Shown here piece after piece: positions 1 through 9,468 of a DNA stretch of 64,000 bases. The position numbers and the translations under genes were made by a program. This DNA is from Ga0077555 sp963761475 (GTDB taxonomy: Bacteria > Pseudomonadota > Alphaproteobacteria > Rhizobiales > Hyphomicrobiaceae). Position 1 is the stretch's first letter. Every line of letters begins with the position of its first letter. The notes below the pieces were generated by a model. That model searched no databases. It saw only the letters and a list, made by a program, of their open reading frames with translations, and had not been told where the DNA came from. Location of the stretch: contig CAVXGT010000015.1 of assembly GCA_963761475.1 (NCBI GenBank), positions 372,001-436,000 of the forward strand. Reading direction: 5' to 3'.

Positions 1-9
1 GGCGCGCCC

Positions 10-1785
10 TTATTGAAAACTGCGCACTGTTCTTTCGCTTGTTGTCCATTGAACGCTTTGGAACTGTTCCAGCCCCAAGGGCAACTCTGCTCCATCGCGA
101 TGCGCAACAATAATCTTAACCCCCGTTTTGCGGTGAAGATCTATTGCTCGCTGTATCTCCGATAGCTGATAGTGCGCCGTTGGCGTGTCCTTGCTCACAA
201 GTACAACTATCTTCTTACTGCGAGACAAAGCGGATGCCAATTCGGCGGCCCACATATCTCCCGGCTTGAGGCATCGTTGATCGAAGAATGTCTCGCCTCT
301 TTCCGACAGCAGGTTCCATATTGAGGCAGCGGCTTCCCGTTCGGGCCGTGGATACGAGATGAAATATTCCCAGGTCAAGTTCATGCTTTGTGGAAACGCC
401 TCACAAAGATCAGATGCCGCCTCAATCATCGCTCCGCTCAGGCGAGCCCAATAATTGTCGAGCATTGCAGCCTCATGAAAGTCAATCTCTTGATCTATCC
501 GGTTTAATTCTGCCGACGCCACACGTCCCGCCTCCGTGAGTGCTACTAGTTCATGTTCGACCTTTACTCGTTCGGAACCGACCGGGTCAACAACAAGGGG
601 CTTGAAGGAAGCGTCGATGTACGACTGGACAGAGATAATCGACTCTCTACCTAGCCGCTTCTGCGTCTTAAGATGGTTTAGAGTTCTAAAGGCGTTCGCT
701 CGGGCGCCTGGCGATCTTGGCCAATTCGAACATTCATTCACGATCTTCGCAAGCAATCGCTTGTCTTCAGCGATTAAGCTAGGATCATTTAATAATGATT
801 TAATCTCACGCTTTCGACGGATGCATCTGTCAATTTGCCTAGCCGTCATATCAATTTCTTCGCGGAGCTGGCCAGCTCTTTGCTCAACATCATGAAGCTT
901 TTGCCACCGTTCGGCGCGCGACCTGTCAAGTGTGACAAGGTTCCCAAACTTCCGGGCCTGCAAGTCTCTCTCAAAGGCATCCAATGATGGAGATAGTCTC
1001 GACATGATGCGCTTGACGGCCACCCACAGTGATAGCCCTGAATTCTCGTCTATTGGAAAAATGAACGCGTCGTTCGATTTGGGTAAAAATATAGTAAGAT
1101 GCAAACAGGGAGTTTGCGCTTCAGAGACATCTAAGAATTGCCGCAACTCGTTGACTTGGCTTGACGTAGCCCTGTCAATGTCTCGACCAATAGGCGCCTG
1201 CTCATATTTCAATTTCCATCTTGTTTGTTGAATGTATCGCTCCTGAGCCCGAAAATGAGCAAGTAAGCTACTCCTATCCTGGTACTCCATACGTAGTCGT
1301 GCGTCGCGTCGGACCCTATGTGATCCCCCGGAAGTGGCGGCGATTTGAATGGCGTCTGAATGTACTCCCTCAACAATAAGCGCCTTATCCTCAGTTCCTG
1401 GTAGTGGCGCGCCAGCGACCGCAAAAAGTATTCGCTTCCCAGTGATGAGGTGTAGGTCGTTCCAATAGCGCAATATGTCAGAGTAGAGCTTCGGAGCATC
1501 TGCTTCGCGGGCGAGGACCATAATGAGGCCCACAAAACCACGAGATTTAAGCCTATCTGTCTGATGGCGGTAGAAATCAACTAGCGAAACATTCTCAATG
1601 ATCTCCACGAACCGGCCCTCGAATGATCGCTCAGCAAAGCTTGCACACCCACCTCGGCGGTGCCTATCCGCTATCCTATCAATGAGCCGCCCAAGGACAA
1701 GTGGTTGGTCGCAGAGATTTCGATGTCTCTTGCTGGTCCATGATGTCCCGGTGCCTTCTTCCGGAAGCGGGGCATCCTCTGCCAT
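10..1785 (-). CDS. TIR-domain protein with unrecognised N-terminal region
   Basis: 591 residues, complete (TAA at 10-12). Residues about 472-575 look like a TIR domain: a first strand EYFISYPR, an FFDQRCLKPGDMW stretch like the BB-loop region, and IVVLVSKDTP followed by HYQLSEI. E543 in that last motif sits where TIR NADases carry the catalytic Glu. Residues about 290-340 and 410-440 are charged and probably helical or coiled-coil. Residues 1-280 match no family I can name; residues 60-125 suggest an alpha/beta fold. Known bacterial TIR proteins mostly cleave NAD+ in antiphage defence; that role here is inference. The gene is visibly more A/T-rich than the rest of the window, suggesting acquisition. 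No sensor partner is visible, but the window ends at its 3' side. Confidence 0.75.
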   Translation of the reverse strand: MAEDAPLPEEGTGTSWTSKRHRNLCDQPLVLGRLIDRIADRHRRGGCASFAERSFEGRFVEIIENVSLVDFYRHQTDRLKSRGFVGLIMVLAREADAPKLYSDILRYWNDLHLITGKRILFAVAGAPLPGTEDKALIVEGVHSDAIQIAATSGGSHRVRRDARLRMEYQDRSSLLAHFRAQERYIQQTRWKLKYEQAPIGRDIDRATSSQVNELRQFLDVSEAQTPCLHLTIFLPKSNDAFIFPIDENSGLSLWVAVKRIMSRLSPSLDAFERDLQARKFGNLVTLDRSRAERWQKLHDVEQRAGQLREEIDMTARQIDRCIRRKREIKSLLNDPSLIAEDKRLLAKIVNECSNWPRSPGARANAFRTLNHLKTQKRLGRESIISVQSYIDASFKPLVVDPVGSERVKVEHELVALTEAGRVASAELNRIDQEIDFHEAAMLDNYWARLSGAMIEAASDLCEAFPQSMNLTWEYFISYPRPEREAAASIWNLLSERGETFFDQRCLKPGDMWAAELASALSRSKKIVVLVSKDTPTAHYQLSEIQRAIDLHRKTGVKIIVAHRDGAELPLGLEQFQSVQWTTSERTVRSFQ

Positions 1786-1852
1786 GCCGCTGAACGCACG
1801 ATGGGGCCGCCCAACGCAGGCAGTCTATGACGGCTTTCTCCGCTCAGCTTCG

Positions 1853-1884
1853 ATTGTCTACGCGTCGGCATAGACGCAGACAAT
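1853..1884. promoter_or_regulatory. Inverted repeat upstream of the TIR gene
   Basis: ATTGTCT (1853-1859) is repeated inverted as AGACAAT (1878-1884), with a nested GTCTA/TAGAC pair. It lies 70-100 nt upstream of the TIR gene start. It could be an operator or 5' leader hairpin; arms of 7 bp make this weak. Confidence 0.25.
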
Positions 1885-1915
1885 TACGCGCAAGGCAGAC
1901 CACAGACGGAATTGG

Positions 1916-2245
1916 CTATGTGGTGGGCTCAAATCCTTCAATAACGATTACATCAACGTTACCTCCCAAGTCACGGAACTTGGCTACCTCTTGATACTCT
2001 GGAGATTTGTAGCAAGCCAAAGCATCTTCATAGCTGGGAAACTCCAATACAACGTGGCGGTCCTTGAGTGAGCCATGCGTTAATTCATATCGACTTGTGC
2101 TCGGAAACCCGGGACTCTCCTTGCCTCCCCGCACAATGAACTTACCGCCGTACTTTTTGATCGCGACATGATTGTTCGTCGCGTATTTCTTGTACGTTTC
2201 GAGATCAGTAATCGTAATATGGGCTATCCAATAACCCTTGGGCAT
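1916..2245 (-). CDS. DUF1330 family protein
   Basis: 109 residues from the MPKGYW start, the usual N-terminus of this family; an in-frame ATG nine bases upstream (2254) is also possible, and GAGG/GGAGG sequences precede both. DUF1330 proteins are small dimeric alpha+beta-barrel (ABM-like) proteins of unknown substrate. The core pattern is present: YWIAHITITD, a Lys/Tyr-rich helix, GGKFIVRGG, then HVVLEFPSYEDALACYKSPEYQ. Base composition resembles the adjacent TIR gene, so the two may have arrived together, but there is no sign of functional coupling. Start uncertain by three codons; family assignment is good. Confidence 0.8.
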   Translation of the reverse strand: MPKGYWIAHITITDLETYKKYATNNHVAIKKYGGKFIVRGGKESPGFPSTSRYELTHGSLKDRHVVLEFPSYEDALACYKSPEYQEVAKFRDLGGNVDVIVIEGFEPTT

Positions 2246-2582
2246 TTTCCACATCCTCCATCCTCACGTCGTTGCAATAAGCAGGACAGCGCAACAAGCT
2301 TAGCCGGCACGATGATGTCGGACAAGGTCCAGGGCCTGCCTATGATGATGGGTCTTCCAGCCGGTGATGACAGGCCACCACCGTCCGTTGACCGGGGTGC
2401 TTCTGCCATGTTATTGAACGCGTCAAAGTTTGCGGAGTTGCAGTGGGGCGACGTCTCCTGTCTCCGCCCTGCGACTCTTCGGGAACGGCGAGGGCATCCC
2501 CAAACTCCGAACACGATCGCCGGCCGACGCACCGCGTTCATCGCCGGTCCGCCAATGCTCGCTCATGCAGGAGCCTTTCCCC
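2246..2582. other. Intergenic region, nothing recognised
   Basis: A 337-bp gap between the DUF1330 gene and the thiamine-diphosphate enzyme gene. Short open frames cross it on both strands but none has a family signature or a convincing ribosome binding site. Composition shifts here from the A/T-richer left patch to the GC-rich chromosome. Confidence 0.5.
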
Positions 2583-4292
2583 TCAGCCCGACGCGACGAT
2601 GACGTTGAGCAGGGCCTGGCGGCGCTCCACGCGCACGACGCGCAAGGCTTCCGCGATCGCGCCGGGCAGGGCTTCCGCTGTCTCGACCCGGCAACCCCAG
2701 CCGCCGGCTGCCTCAACCACCTTCTCGAAAGCCGGTGACGGGCTCAGCGAGGTCAAGGGCATGACATCGTTGAGACCCACGGCATGGCCTTTCGGGTAGA
2801 GGGCCGTGGTTGCCCGGCGAACGGCGTTCCAGATGCCGTTGTTGAAGACGATGGTGAGGATCGGCAAATCGTGGGCGGCTGCCGTCTGCTGGCTGGCGAC
2901 GGGATTGGCGAACATGAAGGAGCCATCGCCGACGCCGGCCACCACCGTTGCGTCGGGGCAGGCGAGCTTGGCGCCGAGGGCTGCGGGCAGGCCCCAGCCG
3001 AGGCCAGCAGCGATCGGGTGGCCGAACCAGGCGTTGGCGTGCGTCAGCCGCATGGCGGAGGGATCGAGACCCAGCTCGCCGAAGATGATGGCGTCATCGC
3101 CGAGCGCGTCGGAGAGCACGCGACTGACCCAGGCGTTGGTCAAGGGGCCGGATGGTGGACGGCTGAGGGCCGCTGCTCGGGCCTGGCGCTGCTCGGCGAT
3201 CTCGGCTGCAAACATCCTGCGGCGGGTTGCGAGCCCGGTGCGGCCGGCCAGGGCCGCGTGCAACTGGCGCACGGTCTCGGTGGCGTTGGCGGTGATGAAG
3301 AGGTCGCCCGGAAACGAGCGCATGGGAATGCGATGGAATGCCGGATCGGGCCCGACATGGATGATGCGGACACCTTCCGCCAGGCGATGGCGCGCCGGCA
3401 GCCAAGGTACCATCACGTCGAGCACCAGGATGGCGTCGGCGCGCTCGATCCAGGGGCCGACGTCGAAGCCGGCGTGCATCGGACTCTCGGTCGAAACGGC
3501 GAGGCGCGCCGGCCAGAAATGCACGACCGGGATGCCACAAGTCTCGGCGAAGGGGCCGACGGCATCGAAGCCCGCCGCATCACCTCTGCCGGCGATGATC
3601 AACGGCCGCTTGGCCTTGGCGAGCAGTTTGACGGCCTCGGCCAGCGCCTTGGGATCAGGTGCCGGTGGGCTTGCCGCCTGCAGAGCCGGTGTCGGCGGGG
3701 TCGCCTCTCCACGCCACGGCTCGGCCAGCGCTTCGCGCGGCAGGCTCAGGTAGACGGGACCGCGCGGCTCGCTCATGGCAACGGAGAGGGCCCGATCAAC
3801 GACAGTTGCGACCTGCTCGGGATAGCGCAGCTCGTAGTCGAACTTGACGAGTTCGCGCAGCATGGCGCCCTGGTCGAACATTTCCTGGCCCCAGTGAATG
3901 GGCACATCGCGGGCGCCGTGGCGGCCCATCTCGGTCAAGGGCGTACGGCCTGACGTGAACAGCATCGGCACCTGATCGCGCGAGGCGTTGATGAGGCCCA
4001 TCAGGGCGTTGGCAGTACCGACATTGACGTGCACCATCACGGCCTGCGGGCGGCCGGTGACCAGCCATACGCCGTGCGCCATGCCGACGGCTGTGGTCTC
4101 GTGGGCGATGGGGAGCGCCTCGGGCATGGGAATCGCGTTCTTGCGGCCATGCACGAGGGCTTCGATGATGGGCGAGAAATCGGTGCCGGCGTTGGCAAAG
4201 AGCCAGTCGACGCCGCGGTCCTTGAGCAGTGACAGATAGGCGCCAGCCACCGTTTCGGGACCCTTGAGGGCTGACTTTCCTGACCGCTTCAT
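2583..4292 (-). CDS. Thiamine-diphosphate-dependent enzyme, acetolactate synthase/decarboxylase-like
   Basis: 569 residues, the usual length of the acetolactate synthase / benzoylformate decarboxylase superfamily. Three domains are visible: an N-terminal pyrimidine-binding domain with the conserved cofactor-activating Glu (E65 in PIAHETTAVG), a central domain (about 215-345), and a C-terminal pyrophosphate-binding domain with GDGS (455-458) and NN (484-485), the metal/diphosphate motif. Expected reaction: decarboxylation or carboligation of a 2-oxo acid; the substrate cannot be told. There is no small regulatory subunit next door, which argues against a biosynthetic acetolactate synthase. It is divergent from the HMG-CoA-lyase-like gene (about 200 bp between starts), so they may share control. 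Confidence 0.85.
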   Translation of the reverse strand: MKRSGKSALKGPETVAGAYLSLLKDRGVDWLFANAGTDFSPIIEALVHGRKNAIPMPEALPIAHETTAVGMAHGVWLVTGRPQAVMVHVNVGTANALMGLINASRDQVPMLFTSGRTPLTEMGRHGARDVPIHWGQEMFDQGAMLRELVKFDYELRYPEQVATVVDRALSVAMSEPRGPVYLSLPREALAEPWRGEATPPTPALQAASPPAPDPKALAEAVKLLAKAKRPLIIAGRGDAAGFDAVGPFAETCGIPVVHFWPARLAVSTESPMHAGFDVGPWIERADAILVLDVMVPWLPARHRLAEGVRIIHVGPDPAFHRIPMRSFPGDLFITANATETVRQLHAALAGRTGLATRRRMFAAEIAEQRQARAAALSRPPSGPLTNAWVSRVLSDALGDDAIIFGELGLDPSAMRLTHANAWFGHPIAAGLGWGLPAALGAKLACPDATVVAGVGDGSFMFANPVASQQTAAAHDLPILTIVFNNGIWNAVRRATTALYPKGHAVGLNDVMPLTSLSPSPAFEKVVEAAGGWGCRVETAEALPGAIAEALRVVRVERRQALLNVIVASG

Positions 4293-4498
4293 GGTTGCGT
4301 TGCCTTCCGGTTGCTGCTGGCGGGGTCAGTCTAGAATGACGACTGGGTTTGGGGCCAGCCCGGGCTTCACGTCAGCCCCGGCCAACAGTTCTCGACAAGG
4401 CAGGGCCTGAAGTCGCATTGTGTGCCTCAATGCCATCTGACGCGCCGCCTTAGCCGGTCCGCGCTCGTCGTGACCATGCCGCCAGGAGTTCCCAAGCC

Positions 4499-5458
4499 AT
4501 GAGCGATCTACCCAGCAAAGTCCACGTCCACGAGGAAGGCCCGCGCGAGGGTTTCCAGATCGAGCCCGGACCGATCTCGACGGCCGACAAGATCCGCCTG
4601 ATCGAGGCGCTCGCGGAGACCGGCCTCAAGCATATCCAGGCGTGCTCGTTCGTCTCGCCGCGGGTGGTGCCGCAGTGGGCCGACGCCGAGCAGACCGTTG
4701 CCGGCTTCAAGGCCAAGCCCGGTGTCGAATATACGGCGCTTTGGTTCAATGCCTCGGGCCTCGACCGGGCCATGGCGTTCAAGGACAAGTTGACGCTCTC
4801 GGGCTCAATCTCGCTGGTGGCGACGGAGGGCTTCTGCAAGAAGAACCTCAACCGTACGCTCGCCGAGAACTACGAGGCGATGCTCAAGCAGACGGCGCTG
4901 CACCTGGAGCGCGGCGTGCCTGTGAAGCGGATCGGCGTGATGGCGGCATTCGGGTGCAACTACTCGGGCGACGTGAAGGCTGAGCAGGTGGTTGAGCGGG
5001 TGGCGGACGGGTTCCGGCTCGCAGAAGAGGCCGGCGCAAAAATCGAGATTATTTCGCTTGCAGACACCATGGGCTGGGCGATCCCGCCTCGCCTCGAGAA
5101 GGTGATCGGGGCCGTGCGGGCGCGCTGGCCATCGCACAGGATCGGGTTGCATCTCCACGACACCCGCGGCATGGCTGTCGCCAACGCACACGCGGCGATC
5201 AAGATGGGCGTCGCGCAATTCGATTCCACCGTCGGCGGTCTCGGCGGCTGTCCGTTCGCAGGCCAGAAGGGGGCTGCCGGCAACATCTGCACCGAGGAAC
5301 TCGTGCTGCTGTGCCAGGAGATGGGCATCGAAACGGGGGTTGATCTCGACAAACTGATCGAGGTCGGGCGCATGGCCGAGGAGATCGTCGGGCACGTGCT
5401 GCCGTCGGAGCTCATTCATGCGGGCAGCCTCAACGCCTTCCGGCAAAAAGCTGCATAA
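4499..5458 (+). CDS. Hydroxymethylglutaryl-CoA lyase-like protein
   Basis: 319 residues, a TIM-barrel of the HMGL-like/DRE-TIM metallolyase family. HMG-CoA lyases cleave HMG-CoA to acetyl-CoA and acetoacetate in leucine catabolism. The divalent-metal HxH ligands are in LHLHDTRG, and the signature loop with the reactive Cys is GGLGGCPFA. The N-terminal catalytic motif reads EGPREGFQ instead of the usual GPRDGLQ, an Asp-to-Glu change at a catalytic position shared by a divergent subgroup, so the true substrate may be a related 3-hydroxyacyl-CoA. No leucine-degradation partners (liu genes) are adjacent. Confidence 0.82.
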   Translation: MSDLPSKVHVHEEGPREGFQIEPGPISTADKIRLIEALAETGLKHIQACSFVSPRVVPQWADAEQTVAGFKAKPGVEYTALWFNASGLDRAMAFKDKLTLSGSISLVATEGFCKKNLNRTLAENYEAMLKQTALHLERGVPVKRIGVMAAFGCNYSGDVKAEQVVERVADGFRLAEEAGAKIEIISLADTMGWAIPPRLEKVIGAVRARWPSHRIGLHLHDTRGMAVANAHAAIKMGVAQFDSTVGGLGGCPFAGQKGAAGNICTEELVLLCQEMGIETGVDLDKLIEVGRMAEEIVGHVLPSELIHAGSLNAFRQKAA

Positions 5459-5747
5459 GCCCACCTGACGATTGCACTTCCTGACGCCGATGTCCGGCTG
5501 GCCGGTCGTCGGCGTCATGTGTTTCGGGGGCTCATGTGCGCGGCCGACGCTTTCGCGCGGCGCATGTCGTTCCATGGCCTGGTTGCAAGCGCAGAAACCC
5601 GGTGCACGACAAATTCCGACAATGATAATATTGTACTTGCGTGAGGTTTAAGGCTGCGTTGACGTCTTCTTGGTCCATTGCGACTGCGGGCGCGGTGCTG
5701 CACGGATGCGTGCGATACCCCTTGCCGAATTGTTGGAGAAAATCGAT

Positions 5748-7846
5748 ATGCCGACCGTCAGTTTCAATGCTGCCGAAGCCGCGGCCCAAATCACCCGCAA
5801 CATCGGTAGCTGGGTGCCGGCACTCGGTACGCCGATCACGCTCACCTACGGCTACAGGGCAAGCGACCCGGCCGTTGCAAATGGTACCTACCCCTATCCC
5901 AGCGGCACGACCATCGGCGGTTTCCAGCAGTTCACGGCCGGCGAAATCGCCGTGGCCGAGGCGGCCTTCGCCAACTGGGGGGCGTTGCCAACATCACCTT
6001 CAATCGCGTGGGTTCAGGCACCTCGGGTCCGGCAGCCTACACCGACAGCGCGAGCCTGCTGCTCGGCGGTTTCACGACGGATGCCAGTGCCACCGGTGCC
6101 TACGACGGCTACGCGTTGCGCTACTACACGATCAACAACGGCGTCTACAATCGCTGGGCCAACGTGTGGATCGACAATACGCAGAGCTACCTGACGGCGC
6201 CGGTGTTCCCGAGCGGGGCGTGGCGGCTGATGGCGCATGAGATCGGGCATGCGATCGGCCTTTCCCATCCCGGCGCCTACAATGCCGGGCCCGGCGTGCA
6301 GATCACTTACGCCACGCATGCCGAGTACATCGAAGATTCCTCCCAATACACGATCATGAGTTATTTCAACGAAACCAACACCGGCGCCAATTTCGGACGC
6401 CAACGGCCACTGACCCCGATGATGCACGACATCGCCGCCATTCAACGTCTCTATGGCGCCGACTATTCGACCCGCGCGGGCGACACCGTCTACGGCTTCA
6501 ACAGCAATACCGGTGACCAGATCTTCACCTTTTTCTCTGCCGCCAGCGAGCGGGTTTTCTGTATCTGGGACGGGGCTGGCGAAGACACGATCGATGCCTC
6601 GGGCTACGCGCTGGCCTCGCTCATCGATCTCAACGAGGGGGCATTCTCCAACATCGGACCACTGACCCTGTCCGGCGGCGTCGCCACGGGGCAAGCGATG
6701 GTCGGCAACATTTCGATCGCCTACGGTGCAGTTATCGAAAACGCCATCGGCGGGTCAGGCAGCGATACGCTTACCGGCAATCGCGCCAACAACGACCTCA
6801 CCGGCAATGGCGGCAGCAACGCCATCGCCGGCGGCGCGGGCGTTGATCGCGCGATGTATAATTCGATATCGACCTTCGCTACCATCACGCGCACAGGCAA
6901 CGGCACGGCGACGATCTCGGGTGCCGGGTTCTCCGATACGCTCACGGGTGTCGAAGTCGCGCATTTTCTCGATCGCGATGTTGCCATCCGCGAGACCACC
7001 CGGTCCGACTTGAACGCCAGCGGCACCTCCGACATGGTGCTGCAATCGGGCGGCACGGTGGTTGCCTGGATGGTGGCCAACGGCTTTGCGCAATCCGGCA
7101 CGCTCATCGGCGGTGGCGTCGATGGCTGGACCGTGCAGGGCACTGGCGACTTCAACGGCGACGGCACCACCGACGTCATCCTGCAGAACGGCGGCACGGT
7201 CGTGCAATGGTCGATGAGCAACGGCGCCAACGCCGGCGGCACGCTGGTCGGCGCCGGCATCGACGGCTGGACGGTCAAAGGCACCGGCGATTTCAATTCG
7301 GACGGCACCACTGACGTCGTGCTCCAGAACGGCGGCACGGTTGTCGCCTGGACCATGCAGAACGGCGTTGCCGCATCGGGCGTGGTGGTCGGCGGCGGCG
7401 TCGACGGCTGGGACGTGGTCGGCACCGGCGATTTCAACGGCGACGGCGCCAGCGACATCCTGCTGCAGAACGGCGGCACGTTGGTCGCCTGGAACATGCG
7501 CAACGGGGCGAACATCGGCGGCTCGGTCCTGTCGTCGGGCATCGACGGCTGGCAGGTCGTGGGCACCGGCGACTTCAACGGCGACGGCACGACCGACGTC
7601 GTCGTCAAGAACGGCGGCACCATTGTCGACCTCTTGGTGCAGAACTCCGTCGCCACCACCGGCAACGTCATCGGCCTCGGGCTCGAAGCCTGGGACGTGG
7701 TCGCCACCGGCGACTACAACGGCGACGGCACCGCCGACATCGCGCTCACCTCGGGTGGCATCGTGGTCGACTGGAGCATGCAGAACGGCCTCGTCACCGC
7801 CGGCAATGTGCTCGGCGGCAACGGCACGTTCTCAGTCGTGGCGTAG
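5748..7846 (+). CDS. Secreted serralysin-type (M10) metalloprotease with C-terminal FG-GAP-like repeats; frameshifted
   Basis: About 699 residues once one frame break is repaired in the G6 run at 5977-5982 (one G missing, or two extra). The start at 5748 has GGAG nine bases upstream. The zinc motif is HEIGHAIGLSHP (HExxHxxGxxH), followed by a Met-turn in TIMSYF, the metzincin hallmarks. After this come a serralysin C-terminal region with the RTX-type Ca-binding repeat GGSGSDTLTGN and six 47-residue repeats built around GTGDFNGDGTTDVVLQNGG. Serralysins leave by type I secretion using a C-terminal signal and have no signal peptide, as here. No transporter genes (ABC exporter, membrane fusion protein) are nearby. 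Confidence 0.85.
7004..7843 (+). repeat. Six tandem 141-bp coding repeats
   Basis: GGCGAC/T-TTCAA marks repeat starts at 7145, 7286, 7427, 7568 and 7709, exactly 141 bp apart. A diverged first copy starts at 7004, and the last is slightly short. Each encodes 47 residues with an FNGDG Ca-binding-like loop and an NGGTVVAW strand, giving a probable beta-propeller blade or stacked module. The invariant period means no indels since duplication, or gene-conversion homogenisation. Confidence 0.9.
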
Positions 7847-7857
7847 GCAAGACAATT

Positions 7858-7883
7858 CCGGGTGCCGGCTTTCCGGCATCCGG
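7858..7883 (+). terminator. Strong hairpin after the metalloprotease gene
   Basis: An 11-bp stem (7858-7868 with 7873-7883, one G-T wobble) closed by a CTTT loop begins 12 nt after the stop codon. There is no T-run after it, so it is an untailed hairpin terminator or mRNA-end stabiliser rather than a classic intrinsic terminator. Confidence 0.4.
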
Positions 7884-8130
7884 CCGCTGTTGCGGCGCCC
7901 CGACCTGTCCGGCGTGTCAAAATCGCAACACGACTTCGCAGAATCGGGGACAAATCAGGCCCTTGCAAAACCGGCTCTTCCGGTTCAAGTTTACACGACA
8001 ACGATTCTCCCGATCGTGCAATGGTATCGGCGGCGTCCTTTGACCAGGGGCGGCGGTGGGGAAACTGCCCTCTTCGGGCGGTCGACGATGCCCGGATACG
8101 GACCTGATTGAACTTGAAGAGGCCTGAGCC

Positions 8131-9250
8131 ATGCGGCTGGTGATTGAACGGAGCGAGCTGATGCGCGCGCTCGGGCACGTCACGAGCGTCGTCGAGCGCC
8201 GCACGACCATTCCGATCCTGTCCAACGTGCTGCTACGCGCCACGGGCTCGGCGCTTGAGCTTAAAGCCACCGACCTCGAGCGCGAGGTGGTGGAGCAGGT
8301 GAATGCGAACGTGGAGCAGCCGGGCGCTATCACGGTGCCGGCCCACATTCTGCACGACATCGTGCGAAAGCTGCCGGACGGTGCGGAAGTCGAGATCGTG
8401 CGCGATGCGGAACGCGAGCGGCTGACGCTGCGTGCGGGTCACGCCCGCTTTGCGCTGCAGACGATCGCTGCCGACGATTTTCCGGATCTGGCTGCGGGCG
8501 AGATGAGCCATTCGTTCGAGGTGGCCGCCTCGGATCTCAAGGCGCTGATCGAAAAGACACGGTTTGCGATCTCAACGGAAGAGACCCGCTACTACCTCAA
8601 CGGCATCTATCTGCACGCGGCCGACCACGGCGGGGGCAAGGTGTTGCGCGCGGTGGCCACGGACGGGCATCGACTGGCGCAGCTCGATGTCGACTGTCCC
8701 GCGGGCGCAGAGGGCATGCCGGGCATCATCGTGCCGCGCAAGACGGTGCATGAGTTGCACCGTCTGATCGAAGTCGACGGATGCTGTCATCTCGGTCGGG
8801 GTATCGGCTGCCAAGGTGCGCTTCGAGATCGGGCCGATCACGCTAACGTCGAAGCTGATCGACGGCACCTTCCCCGACTACCAGCGCGTCATTCCGCAAT
8901 CCAACGACAAGTCGATGAAGGTGTCGAACGCCTCGTTCATGTCGGCCGTCGACCGGGTGGCGACGATCGCGAGCGAGCGCGGGCGCGCCGTCAAACTGGC
9001 GATCACGCCGGAGAAGCTGATCCTTTCCGTCAGCAATCCCGATGGCGGCAGCGCCACCGAGGAACTGGCGATCGACTATGCCGCCAACAACATCGAGATC
9101 GGCTTCAACCATCGCTACCTGCTGGACATTTCGGGCCAGATCGAGAGCGACACGCTGCAGTTCCTGCTGGCCGACCCGGGCTCGCCCACCATGGTCAAGG
9201 ATGCCGGCGACGACCGTGCGCTCTACGTGCTGATGCCGATGCGTGTGTAA
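8131..9250 (+). CDS. dnaN: DNA polymerase III beta subunit (sliding clamp); frameshifted as given
   Basis: 372 residues after removing one extra base at 8779/8780; this is the standard clamp length. The N-terminus MRLVIERSELMRALGHV, the central LNGIYLH and ATDGHRLA motifs, and the C-terminal ending LYVLMPMRV are typical. The protein forms the ring clamp that tethers replicative polymerase. As printed, the frame is lost after LIEVDG and resumes at KVRFEIG. Since dnaN is essential and single-copy, a sequencing insertion is far likelier than inactivation. It precedes recF and gyrB, the conserved order, but dnaA is not upstream in the window. Confidence 0.95.
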
Positions 9251-9468
9251 GGTGCGCGCCTGGAGAGCGAGGCGCTGGTGCCCTCGCTTCTTTCAAGTAG
9301 GGTTTTGCGGGGATAGATCCCAGTCTGCGGACCTCTCCAGGCTCCCGTGCGCTGCTTGCGTCGAACGAGGCCGCACTGCCTCGCCGCCACGGCTCAGCCT
9401 CCGTCTTGCCTGCAGCCCATTGCCCCGGCCCCTTGCGCTGCGCGGTTCTGCGTCCTAACCCTCGGGGC

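Noticed and set aside
2784..3953. 389-codon open frame opposite the thiamine-diphosphate enzyme
   Set aside because: GC-rich shadow frame, low-complexity Gly/Arg/Asp composition, no family motif, no ribosome binding site; the opposite strand is clearly coding.
7962..7989. CTTG..AACCGG-CTCTT-CCGGTT..CAAG hairpin before dnaN
   Set aside because: Inner stem only 6 bp with interrupted outer pairs; could be chance, and not clearly tied to either gene.
7847..8130. Chromosome origin upstream of dnaN
   Set aside because: No DnaA-box cluster or dnaA gene is visible; the gap is short.
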